From Haplosporangium gracile (lineage: Eukaryota > Mortierellomycota > Mortierellomycetes > Mortierellales > Mortierellaceae): DNA of 35,373 bases. The stretch's first letter is position 1. Each line of letters opens with the position of its first letter. The DNA lies in the NCBI GenBank assembly GCA_015499985.1, contig JAAAUF010000407.1, positions 1-35,373 on the forward strand. Reading direction: 5' to 3'. This document shows, in pieces, positions 21,828-31,619 of this stretch. The notes under the pieces are model-generated. The model saw only the letters and a list, made by a program, of their open reading frames with translations, was not told the DNA's origin and did no database searches. A program made the position numbers and the translations under genes.

Positions 21828-22454
21828 CGTATGTATGTGGTTGTTGTTTGTGAAATGTGTGAAAAAAAAAAGATGTGAGAAATGGAACTAGAAAAACCGG
21901 AGTGAACAAAAATGAAAAGAGGTGCGGGCGTACTTTTCACAGCGGAGGGCTGGATATAAAAAGAGCATGAAAAATTATTCCTTCACGTGATGAAATAGAC
22001 TCTGGCTGTACTTAGGGAGATAAGAATTCTTACACACAGTTAGTGTGAGACTTAAGGGTTCCTTTAGGATTTTTAGGCTTAAAAAAAAGGCTTCCCGGCA
22101 ATGAGTTTTCACCTCCTTAAGTGCATACTTGAACTCCAGCCTGGAAAAACGAGTTGCAATTTCATTGCCCCACACTGACACCCCTTGATCCAGGCAAAGT
22201 TGAACGGGCTAGTGGCCAGTGCAGAATGGCAGTGCTTTCTTGTATTGCGTTAAAGAGTCAAAAAAAAGAATAGAAAGCATCAACAATGACAATGACAAGG
22301 TATCATAGGCAATCGACTGATGTTTTTGCTGTTATTATTGTTGAAAAGGGACACGCTGCCTCATACGTTGATTTAAAATACAAAAAAGAACCTGCTTCAA
22401 AAGACTAACTCAACGATGACAATACTTCTAAATCTATATATCTATTCTACCGGC
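21828..22454 (-). other. Intergenic region between the two secreted-protein genes
   Basis: Both neighbours are on the minus strand, so this 627-bp gap holds the 3' end of the GPI-type gene and the promoter of the six-cysteine gene. An isolated TATAAAAAG on the plus strand at about 21955 has no gene in front of it. No other gene was seen. Confidence 0.45.
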
Positions 22455-23670
22455 TTAGAACATAGCGAGGACACCAGCGACGGCAGCAACAGTAGCAGCA
22501 ACACCGCTCATCGACAAGACAACAGCAGATTGACCAGCACTGCCCTTATCATCCTTGCCGTTAGGCTTGTTAGCAGAAGGATTAGTGGCGTTATTGTCGA
22601 CAGGCTTGAAGTCAGCACCAAGAGTAACCTGGCAAGAGGTCTTGTACTGGTACGACAAGTCACTGTTATAATTGGCACTGGTCAACTTCTGGTCAAAGTT
22701 CAAGACATAGGGCGAGGGGTTCTTGGTATAATAGTTGGAGAAGATGTTGGCGACCTGCTGGTTGCAAGTAGTGCAGAAGGCGGTGGCGTTGGTATCCTTG
22801 GCGGACTGCATGGGGGTGACGTATTGGAGGTATCCGTAGAGATCATCTTCGTTTTTGTTGTTGTTAGGGAACTGAGCGCGGGCAATCATCTCGTTGATCG
22901 AGTCGATCACGCAGGTCGTGTTCTTGCTGCTCTGCAAGCAGATCGCCTCGCGTTGTGGGGGGGACATGTACCTATTAGAATTTACGATTGAAAGTGGCGT
23001 GAAATGAGGTTTATATTAATATTAAATTTGACAAATGGAAACGGATGTTTTGTGTGACCACAGGGAGCCGATTTGTTTCCTTTGTGCTTTTTGCTGTTTT
23101 GGACAAATGGTGCCGATTAAAACAGCCCTTGCCCAACAGTGAAAGCAATAACAATGGCAAACAAAAAAAACAAGGCGAAACAGTGTGAAGCAAAGGAGGA
23201 AATGGCCTGGATCATTCAACCAGAGAAAAAAGGTGAAACGAAGGTGGCCTGCAACCAAATAAATCTCCAAAGTTCATCCTCCTCACTTCCTTTTTTTTAA
23301 ATAAAAGACAGCAAGGGAGAACTTACCACATGTACATAGTGGCACCGAGGTCAGCCTGGTTGGCAGCAACCATATCAGCAGCACAGTTGGCATTAATATC
23401 CTTATAGACACCAGCATACTGGTCAGAAGTGCAAGCAGGGGTGGCACAGTAGTCGGTAATGGCCTTCTGGAGCTTGGGGGTGTCGTGGTCGTTGGCGTGG
23501 GTCAGGGCGGGGAAGCCGAGGGAGGTGTAGACTCTGCATTTGGCGAGGGAGTTGGTGGGTGCGCTCAAGGCGGTGAGGTAGGTTGTGCAAGCGGGTGAGA
23601 GGGCTGCTTGGGCCGAGGAGATGGCGGTGGCTCCAAGGGCGATGACGGCGACGGTCGTTGTGAACTTCAT
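22455..23670 (-). CDS. Probable GPI-anchored cysteine-containing cell-surface protein
   Basis: Two exons on the minus strand: 23327-23670 and 22455-22971, in phase across a 355-nt intron (286 aa). It starts with a clear signal peptide (MKFTTTVAVIALGATAISSAQA). The body has about a dozen cysteines, including YCATPAC and FCTTCNQQ, and several N-x-S/T sites (for example NTT, NAT). A flexible polar stretch (NNATNPSANKPNGKDDKG) is followed by a small-residue site and a hydrophobic C-terminus ending in VAAVAGVLAMF, the layout of a GPI-attachment signal. This predicts an extracellular, wall- or membrane-anchored protein. I do not recognise the family with certainty; it resembles fungal GPI proteins of unknown function. 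It is unrelated in sequence to the next gene downstream. Confidence 0.78.
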
Positions 23671-23812
23671 GGTTGTATGTGTTGTGTAAGAGGGGATTAG
23701 GGTATGTGAGTGAGAGGGCGGGTGGGAGAGTAAAAGGTACAAGGGTTGTGGGAGAGTGGAGAGTAGAGAAGAAAAAAAGAGAGAAGAAGGGAAGTAGAAG
23801 AAGAGAAGAAAT

Positions 23813-23867
<55 letters not shown>

Positions 23868-23880
23868 AGGCGCCAGGGGA
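23671..23880 (-). promoter_or_regulatory. CT-rich leader/promoter of the GPI-type gene
   Basis: On the coding strand the 210 bp before the start are mostly pyrimidine, including the (CT)23 microsatellite. Such CT-rich blocks are common just upstream of fungal start sites. Confidence 0.45.
23819..23864. repeat. (GA)23 microsatellite
   Basis: An uninterrupted GA dinucleotide tract of 46 bp lies about 150 bp upstream of the GPI-type gene start (CT on its coding strand). It is likely polymorphic in length. Confidence 0.95.
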
Positions 23881-23920
23881 AAGAGTAGTGCCACAAAACC
23901 AGGAACAACAATGATGGCGA

Positions 23921-23933
23921 GGGGGGGGGGGGG
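23921..23933. repeat. G13 homopolymer
   Basis: Thirteen consecutive G, an uncommon run and a likely sequencing or replication slippage site. Confidence 0.9.
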
Positions 23934-25218
23934 TCGATTAAGGTTCATATCACTGTACTCGGTGAGAGCACTCATCAAATCAAAAGTCTCAAGTAAAATT
24001 TCAGAAATAGACCTATAGGGAATAGTGGGTGCACTTACATCGTTGGTTAGGTGCTCCAAAACACACATCCTTGCTTTGTTTTCCTTGGCAATGATCAAGG
24101 CATACGGTCAAGCATGGAGTAGTGGGCAAAGTAGAGTGGTAGAACACCGATCAGCCATTCGCTTGTTATTTTTACCAGCAACCCGGGCATGAGGGGTTTC
24201 TATCTTCCCTTCTCTGTCTACGGGATGGGCGCTGTGCAGAATCAAGCCTCTCTTCCTCCCTCTCTCCCTCGAGCATGAAGATGATGGCGGGCTGTGGGCA
24301 AGGCTGGCTGCCATTCAAAAAACACAGAAAGGAATGCACTAGTGGCGTATGTGTTTCTGATACACCCACAAATCCCTCAGTACCAAATCTCGGAGATTCC
24401 TTTCATCCCTCCTAGTGCCACACAGAAAAAACGTTACCGCTATTGCACAGATCCTTTTTTTAGTTTCTACCCATTCCACTCATATCCCAGATGGGCGAGA
24501 AATTGAAGGAAGGAGGGAAGAAAGAGAAGGAGGCAGGGTACTGATAGAAATGACTATGTGGGGCGGTGGAGTCGAAAAAAAAATCCCCTAAAAGCATGCA
24601 ACCAGTCTTGGGAAGAAAGAAGAAGAGCATACAAACAGTACAGAACTACCTACGTCTCTGTCTACTCCCTTGTCACTTCCGCACTGCAATTAAAACTATG
24701 TGGCGTCTCAGTTGTATTTTTCTTCCTCTTCTTCTCCCCTTTTCGCTCCTCGCTCACATCCTAATTGTCCCATCCCAAAACACCTTTTTGTTTCTGAATA
24801 AGCAGGAAAGCGAGCCGGCAGCTAGAGAGTTGTCAGGTAGGTTTTTAAAAGCTCATAAAATAAAAGACAAAACATGAAAAATATGCGAGCCCATCCTCTC
24901 CTCTCCCCCATCATATGCCCTCATGGCACTTGAGAAGCAGACAGGAGTGGGAGAGGAAACGAGAGAAAAGGACAACTGGTACTTCTTATGAGCGCTGAAG
25001 TGTATGGCCGGGCGCGAATGAACAACTCCATACTATTTTCTACCAATGGACCGGAGTGCATGTTGATGTGCGTCACAGGAAGAGGAACAGCCCAATCTTG
25101 GCCAAGGCTGTCGATGGGAGTGGGCCATGGGGTGTAGTGTATTAGGGATATGGTAGAATGCAACGTAAATTAGGGATAGGCGTAATGTGTAAGCAAGAGA
25201 AAAAAAAGGCAGGGTGGC
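23934..25218. other. Intergenic region, no gene seen
   Basis: About 1.3 kb between the GPI-type gene and the membrane-protein gene. Open frames here are short, low in complexity and without splice-consistent extension. No RNA gene was recognised. Confidence 0.5.
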
Positions 25219-26532
25219 TTAGGCATCTATCTCCTGCTTGGATACCGCAATCGTCACCTCAGGAACCTCTTCCTTCTCATCTCGCAAAGGAATATCCTCC
25301 AACTCGACCTTATCTTCTCCTCCGTTCTTCACATCCTGTACTTGTCCGCCGAGCCCTGCTTCCTCATCCACAGCAGCACTGCTCTGCTGCTCCTGTTGGT
25401 GGTGCTTCTCGAAGGCTCCAGTTCCGTCTTGGGCAGCAACAACCGCGCGACGACCTTTCAAGGCCGAATCGCGACCCTGATGAATATACTTTTGAAGGAC
25501 GAAGAGTAAAGCAAAGATGGCAAGGAGGCCGATGTACCATCCTGCTGCGACTGGACCTTTGGACCAGTCCAGGAACCCGTACAACCACTCTCCACGACTA
25601 ATTTGTTCAAGCGAGAAAAGTAAGGGGGGACGGGGGAGAGGAATTGACTTTCAATGTTTGCATCCGACAATTGTTTTTAAGCATCCGAAGTGGTACAAAA
25701 CGCCCAGAAACATAAGAGACTAAGTACAAGAGCACTAAATGAGAGTCAAAAACCAAAACTTACTCTGCAAAGTAAACCCAAGCAAGGAACATGTACAAGA
25801 TAATCATGCCCAAGGGTCCCAAGATAGCCACCCAGGGCAACTCCATCCTATTAAACACCATTTCGACGAAAATACAGGCCAAATCGGCGCCGTGATGAGA
25901 GAAATCGACGTATTTGTTGAGGGTGTCCATGGTGTTGTTGGGATCGAAGAGCATACCCCAGTAGATGGCGGGGACGACGATGTGGAAGACGACGACGGAG
26001 GCGTAGAGGAGCGAGAGAGCCGAGGTCAGGAACCAGTGCTGATTTGTGAGTGAGTCAAGGTTCTTGTTTTTAACAAAGCTGTGTGAGTGGTATGTTGCCG
26101 TCTATTTGGGATGGTGGTTGATCAAAGAGATAAGGGATGGATAGAGATAGAGAGGCAGGGGTGGCAACGTTAGAGGACCGTTGTTCCCTTGTCGAACTGA
26201 TTGATTGAACTGATTATTCCTGATTTTGTTGCTGAATTTTCATCTATGATCAATTGTGCTGGTGACAATGCCGTTGTTATCGTTACCAAGTAATAAGCAG
26301 TAAGACCAACATTACTGAGGTTGGTGAAGGTAGTCGGGACCATATAAAACACCTTATCTCTCGCGGACACATACAATGTCGCAATAAATACGGCCATAAG
26401 GTGCAATGCTACAATCGCGCGGATAATCAACAAGGCGCGGGCATCGACAATGTTGGATGACACCATGCGGGATAGGTCCAGGGTGTCGTATTTCAGGAAC
26501 TTGCGAAGCCCTGTTGGTTGTGGTGATGACAT
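25219..26532 (-). CDS. Polytopic membrane protein, Rolling-stone / FAR-17a(AIG1)-like
   Basis: Three exons on the minus strand: 26287-26532, 25764-26038, 25219-25597, all in phase (299 aa). Five to six hydrophobic segments are visible: two in exon 1 (LLIIRAIVALHLMAVFIATL and around TFTNLSNVGLTAYYL), three in exon 2 (SALSLLYASVVVFHIVVPAI, ACIFVEMVF, ILGPLGMIILYMFLAWVYF) and one in exon 3 (WYIGLLAIFALLFVLQKYI). The FTNLS near TM2 and the H-H-G-A-D ... ExxxxR ... PLGxxxLY pattern resemble the Rolling-stone/AIG1-like family of plasma-membrane or ER proteins, some of which are lipid hydrolases in animals. That family assignment is tentative. The C-terminal ~85 residues are soluble, acidic and probably cytoplasmic. 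Exon 2 could begin slightly upstream, but only the CAG|CAC junction keeps phase. Confidence 0.75.
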
Positions 26533-26539
26533 TATTGTT

Positions 26540-26960
26540 GTTAGAGGAGGAGGAAGAGCAGAGGGAAGGAGAGGGAGGGTGGTAACAGGTATTAGGTAGT
26601 AAGGGTAGGAGAAAAGAGTTGGTGAGTAGTGTACTGGTTAAAGGGGGCGACTGTTGGAGGAAGGGAGGAAGAGGAGGAAGGGAGGAAGAGGGAGAGGTAA
26701 GTCGGAGGTTGTGAGTAAGGGAGAGAAGACGAAAGGCCCCGAGGAAGAAGAGGGAAGAAGGGTCTGAGAAGTGGCGAAAGGGGAGGACTGGTCGCCAAAG
26801 GACCAAAAGGGGGAGAAAGGGCGAAGTGCGAGGGAGAGAAGGAAGGGGTAAGAAAGAAAAAAAGGAAACAAGAGAAGTGGGATCGGAAGTAAGAACAAAG
26901 GAAAGAAAGAAGGCAAGAAAAAAGGACGAAAAAGACGACTAGTCTCTCATCCCCATGTGC
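26540..26960 (-). promoter_or_regulatory. Long polypyrimidine (coding strand) leader upstream of the membrane-protein gene
   Basis: Roughly 420 bp are almost pure purine on the plus strand, hence polypyrimidine on the coding strand of the gene that starts at 26532. The open frames in it (S/P/L/F-rich) are artefacts of this bias. It is probably a promoter or 5' untranslated leader. Confidence 0.5.
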
Positions 26961-27587
26961 AGAAAATGAAGGAAAAGAACACTCGAGGTGTGATCTCGAT
27001 GCTCACTTTGTTTTTTTTCTTTGCAATTGAGTGGAAGAAGAGAAAAGAAAGAGGACAACAAGAGTGGGAGAGGGACCTGAACTCAAATGCATTTTAAGGT
27101 ACACCAGCAGGTGAGTGTCGACACTAAACAAACACAAATTAGCTGCAAAGAATTGATTCTTGTTGAGAGGAGAGTTTATAAGAGGACTAGCAATGTGGAC
27201 CATTGAGAGTGGACAGCGACAGCATATGTTCACTAGACTTGACTTTGCAGCTAAACGCCCATGGTATGGTTTTTTAAACCCTCATGCAATAGGCGAAATG
27301 AGAAATGAGAGAAAGAGAATTGAGAGGCGAGAAGGAAGGAGCGGGTGAGCATTTGCTTATGATTATTTTTCTTGCGCGCATCGGAGATGCGCTGATTCAG
27401 CAAGAAGGGCAAGAAGGATCAAGAACAAGGATGTCCGTCACACAAAGAAATAAAAATGAATGGGGAGGAACAAGTAAATTCGATGGTGACACTAAGGATC
27501 GAAACAAGAGGATTCATCATTGGTCTTCCTGGTCGTGTTGAACCAGGAAGAAAAAGAAAAAAATAAGCAAAAAGGCGCCACCAACTT
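26961..27587. other. Gene-poor stretch, no gene seen
   Basis: AT-rich and purine-rich DNA with no recognisable exon. Short frames on both strands are not supported by splice signals. Confidence 0.45.
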
Positions 27588-27990
27588 CTAAAACTCCAAG
27601 TTTGTCTTCTCTTCCTTCGTCTTCTCCACTCTTTCTTCTTTCTTTACTACCGTCACCCAGTCGATCTCGTGGCCATCGGAGTCATTCATAACTAGATAAC
27701 TTGCAAATGTGAAATGAAAATGTCTATCCGTCTCTCTTTTCATGTTCCAGTTCGCATGGATTCCCCGATGGCCCACCTTTCTCCTGGTCGTCATCATCGA
27801 CGTTATTCTCAGTTCTTGATGAACAAGGGAAGGGATCTATTCATTTCACATGGGAAGATCGGACAAGAACCGACTACACAATACTTTCAATCAGGAACCA
27901 TAGGACATTTAATACTTCCATCTTGTGTCTTTCTCCTCTACAACTTTCAATCCAAGGTTTTCTATCGCTCTGGCGCCACATGAACTGGGA
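27588..27990 (-). pseudogene. Possible VOC/glyoxalase-like relic
   Basis: The minus strand ends in an exon-like frame reading YLVMNDSDGHEIDWVTVVKK and then a K/E-rich tail to a TAG at 27588. The DSDGHEIDWV stretch resembles the metal-ligand strand DPDGHEIxxV of vicinal-oxygen-chelate proteins. About 220 bp upstream another frame reads RAIENLGLKVVEEKDTRWK, which resembles the start of a VOC module (LGLKVVEE). The pieces are not joined by an open frame, and I found no complete set of exons. This could be a decayed gene or a real gene with small exons I failed to resolve. Confidence 0.3.
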
Positions 27991-28101
27991 TATTAAAAAC
28001 GTAGGATGCTGACATGAACTAAACCGTTAATGAAAAAGAAATGAGAGAGAAGTAGACTCCGTTCATTTGAAAAGTGAGTTTTCTATCTATACCGTGTTGC
28101 T

Positions 28102-28440
28102 CTCATAGCACCTTCCCATCCAAGGACCCAGTACCAAAACATCATCATCGCCTCTAAAAAAAAGGGGGGGAGGACAACGGAGAAATAGTTGGGAGGGAAA
28201 CTGAGAAATAAAGAAAAGTGAGGGTGAGAAAAAAAGTGGATACCTTCAAGAGCATATTCGTACTCATAGATAGCCTCAAACGTTTCCCTCCTTCCCCTGG
28301 GAAAGAAAGACTCCACTCGTTGAAAGAGAGTTATCAAAGTGACCCCTATTCACCTCTTGAGCAAAAGCCAACAGTCCAAGGCGGAGGGCTGAGTAAAGGT
28401 CAGCAATCAAAGAGGACAAGAGAGGTGGGAGGTACTTCAT
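28102..28440 (-). other. Exon-like fragments, unresolved
   Basis: On the minus strand an ATG frame (MKYLPPLLSSLIADLYSALR) runs to a GTGAAT donor-like site. It is followed by two exon-like pieces with donor and acceptor signals, the last reading MMMFWYWVLGWEGAMR before a TAG. The phases of the best splice sites do not all agree, and no family is recognised. It may be a small membrane-protein gene or noise. Confidence 0.18.
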
Positions 28441-30600
28441 TCAGGTACACCGATGTTTTGACGATGTACCTCTCACATAGTACCTCATGTCAATCATTTT
28501 CATTATTCACTATATACCACCACAACCGTCCGCCACCATGCATATTTTATGCCTGGGGCATGCAGGTATAGATGTTTAATAACATGATTAAAATCTTGGT
28601 CTTCGTTGCATGTTTGAACGATTGCGGTGAGCTGCGATGAAGTTAGTACGTACTATTCTCCGAGAGTATTAGCATCCCGATACGATGAGCGATTCGCGAT
28701 AGGAAGAGAGAGAGTCGGCTAATAGACACTTCAATTTCCGGTGCATGGGGTCATCCCACCATTAACAAACATAAACAAATTGACTACGTATCACGTATCA
28801 CAAAAAAAACAAAAACAATTGGAGAGCAACAGTAGATGAATAGACATTTAGTAAACAGCATGTTGGACACAGAAAATAGAAAACAAGGGAGAGACAACGT
28901 CAGAAAAACAGACACGAATAGAGACACTCGTTTGTTCATCTGGAAAGGAGGCGAGAGGGAGATATTGCTGTCTATGTTTGGGCAAGATTGGTGTTTTCAT
29001 CTTGGGTTTTGGACAATCTATTTCTTTTGGTCCTTGGGGGTCGCTTATCTGGCACGGTTAGTTTTTTTTGTGGAGAAGATACCCCATTGTTCCCCGGTGC
29101 GCATTTGTCCGAGCACAATGCCAATGAAACCAGAAGATAAAATGACATGGCGGCCAAAGCTCTAGTCCCCCCCCCCCCCCGCCACTTTTTCACGGGGGGA
29201 AACCCAAAAAAACAAGGGGTAAAAAAAGCGACAAGAGCGACGGGTAAAACGAAGACCCGCCTGTCTGTTCATTTCATCTCGTATTTTGCATTTGTTTTTT
29301 TTTGCTCAAGGTGGAGGAATGAAGGTTCGACACCCAAGAAAGCGACAAGCTCTGATACTTTTTTTCATAGATGGCCATAATTGCTGCCAGCATCACGCAA
29401 ATAAACAGACGGACAGACATCGTTGTCACTTTTTGCCCCTCGATTTCTCTAAAACTATTCGTAGAGTTCAATGCTGACAATAGGCAAACAAACAAACCAA
29501 ACAAATAACGGAAAGGAAAGGGGAAGGGAATTCTGTTGAAAGGAAAATAAGGGGCGGGCGTGTGCTGTGACGAATGGAGTAAGAAGAGGAGGGAGAGAGA
29601 GAAAAGCAGTAGATGAACTCCATCGCTTTCTCTCTTCTCTCCTCTTCTTCCCCTAAAGACGTGCTTGTGAGAATGCCCCTATCCTGTTTCCCTGTTAGTT
29701 CAGGTCAGTCATCATAAAACGTGGCGCCCACAAAAAAAAAAAAAGAAACTCACTCCAAACCTAAACGAATGAAGCAAACAAAGTGCATCGTGCGAGTGCG
29801 GAATAGACAAAAAAACACACTAACCAGCCTTTGTTTTTATTTCGCCAACTATCATCGAAACTCACTCAACAAAAGAGGAGAGGGATAGTCGAAAAGAATA
29901 ACAAGGAACCTAGAATGGTTGGATCTATCCCACTAAAATGCTCACACCCTTCTCTCTTCTCTTTTCCGTCTTCCTTTCTTCTCTTCCTTCATGCCATGTT
30001 TTAACCGCGCTCTCGTGCGTGTTCGTGAAGGACGGATGGGGTAACCGAGTTGGCGTCAAATGGGGATGAGAGACGAGAGGGTGGTTGCCATATTGACTAA
30101 TGTAGAGTATTTTGCGCCCAGCAACGTTGTTGCGTTTGTGTCTCTCTTTCTCTCTCACGTCAAGGCTCCTTTAGTCGATTGTCGTGGTAACTTTTTTCCC
30201 GTGAGGAGGTATGTTTGTTAACGAAGAGATGAAGAGTGTAGGTCGTAAGCGTGTTTTTTCTTTGCCCGACTTGGTGATGATAATGGCTGGCTCTCTGTCT
30301 TTTAAATTCATTGTTGGTGATAACAACAAAAACAAGAAACCTTGAAGAAAGGCAAATAAAACAAGAGTGGAGGGTGCGCCCTTGTTTTTCTTTGTTCATT
30401 TCACTATCAGTTCAACTGTTGTTTTGTCGCTTGGTCTGAATTGTTGACAATTTTTGACACCCCGTCGCTGTTGACAGACTGTAGAGGAGAGCTGGGCATG
30501 TTCAAAAATAAACAGGAGGAAGGGGTGAATTGAATGACACTGTTTCTGTTCGCCGTTACTCAATTATTCCCGCTCATTCACTCTTTTCAGGAAGAGCGAG
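28441..30600. other. Gene-poor region, no gene seen
   Basis: About 2.2 kb with only short, low-complexity frames. It contains a C14 run at 29167-29180 and several A-runs. I recognise no protein motif, tRNA or transposon end. Confidence 0.5.
29167..29180. repeat. C14 homopolymer
   Basis: Fourteen consecutive C on the plus strand, with a short G-run about 15 bp downstream. Confidence 0.9.
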
Positions 30601-30620
30601 AAGACAGAGAAGAAGAGGAG

Positions 30621-30645
30621 AGTTGAGTTGAGTTGAGTTGAGTTG
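30621..30645. repeat. (AGTTG)5 tandem repeat
   Basis: Five exact AGTTG units lie about 1 kb upstream of the seven-TM gene start. Confidence 0.9.
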
Positions 30646-30699
30646 TTGTTGATGTTGACACAAAGTCAGGCCGACAGACTTCAACAGCGAGTTGTCTCA

Positions 30700-31619
30700 A
30701 TATTTTATTTTTTTTTCTTCTCTTTGTTACACGGTGTGCGACCGTTGTGCAACTCTCTTTCTCTACAATTCAACACTCAACTCAACGGTCCTCCCGCTTG
30801 TCCAACTAAACTGATTAACCATTCTTCCCTCTCGTCACTCACACTCATTCACTTGTTCACTCATTCGTCCATTCACTCACTCACTTCCCTCTTCCCTCAA
30901 CCTTTTTCTTGCTTTCTTTCTCTTTCTGTTTTTAACTTCTTCTTCCTTCTTCTCTCTCTCTTCGTTGTTCACGCCCATCCGCCTCTTCACTTGGCTTTTT
31001 TTTTCATTACCTTATATTTTTTTGTTCATGACCCACTTTCCATCATTCACACTTTAATAATACTACTTTTCCCTTCCCTCTCCCTTCACCCACTTTTTTA
31101 ATATCTATCCTTCACAACGGAGATCCCTCCTCCTCGTCCTCTTCGTCTTCTTTGCGTTCATCACCATCGCCATCAACAACAACGACGACCATTGACCCCT
31201 CACCTTCCTCGCCACTCCCTCATCGTCAACACTTGGCGTCTTCTTCCTTTGACTTCAATACCCTCAACTTCTCCCTTTCCTTCTTCCCTCCTTCGCTGAT
31301 CCAGTCAGGGGCAATCAACTGCTTCTTTACAATTGCCCCTCTCATACTCAATACCCTTCATACCCTTCTTCTTTGAACGACGCACACACTTCAACCTCAT
31401 TCCAACCAAACAACCACAACCACACGTCCATACACACTTCCCTCACGCCCATACACACTTTCCTCACGATACCACTCAACTCCTTAAAATTTTCTCAGCC
31501 AGGACTGACACCTAACGCAAACCGTCGGATCTGTTTCTCAATCAACCCTACCAGCCACAACCAGTCGAACCGACCAACTTGAATCAGGGACGACTTTCAA
31601 TACCAACCCTCTATCAAAT
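30700..31619 (+). promoter_or_regulatory. Pyrimidine-rich leader/promoter of the seven-TM gene
   Basis: About 600 bp (30,700-31,330) are strongly C/T-rich on the coding strand, then about 250 bp are C/A-rich up to the start. No coding exon is evident. The 152-codon frame at 30643-31101 is low-complexity S/F/L/H sequence from this bias. Confidence 0.45.

Noticed and set aside
21954..21962. TATAAAAAG on the plus strand
   Set aside because: No plus-strand gene lies downstream; the neighbouring genes are on the minus strand.
22416..22991. 191-codon plus-strand frame rich in Val/Gly
   Set aside because: It is antisense to exon 2 of the GPI-type gene, which has signal-peptide, cysteine and splice support.
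29320..29335. GGTTCGACACCC, resembling a tRNA T-arm / B box
   Set aside because: The flanking bases do not pair into a T-stem, and no acceptor or anticodon stem could be found.
30643..31101. 152-codon plus-strand frame
   Set aside because: It is composed of S/F/L/H runs produced by a pyrimidine-rich tract, with no conserved motif or splice partner.
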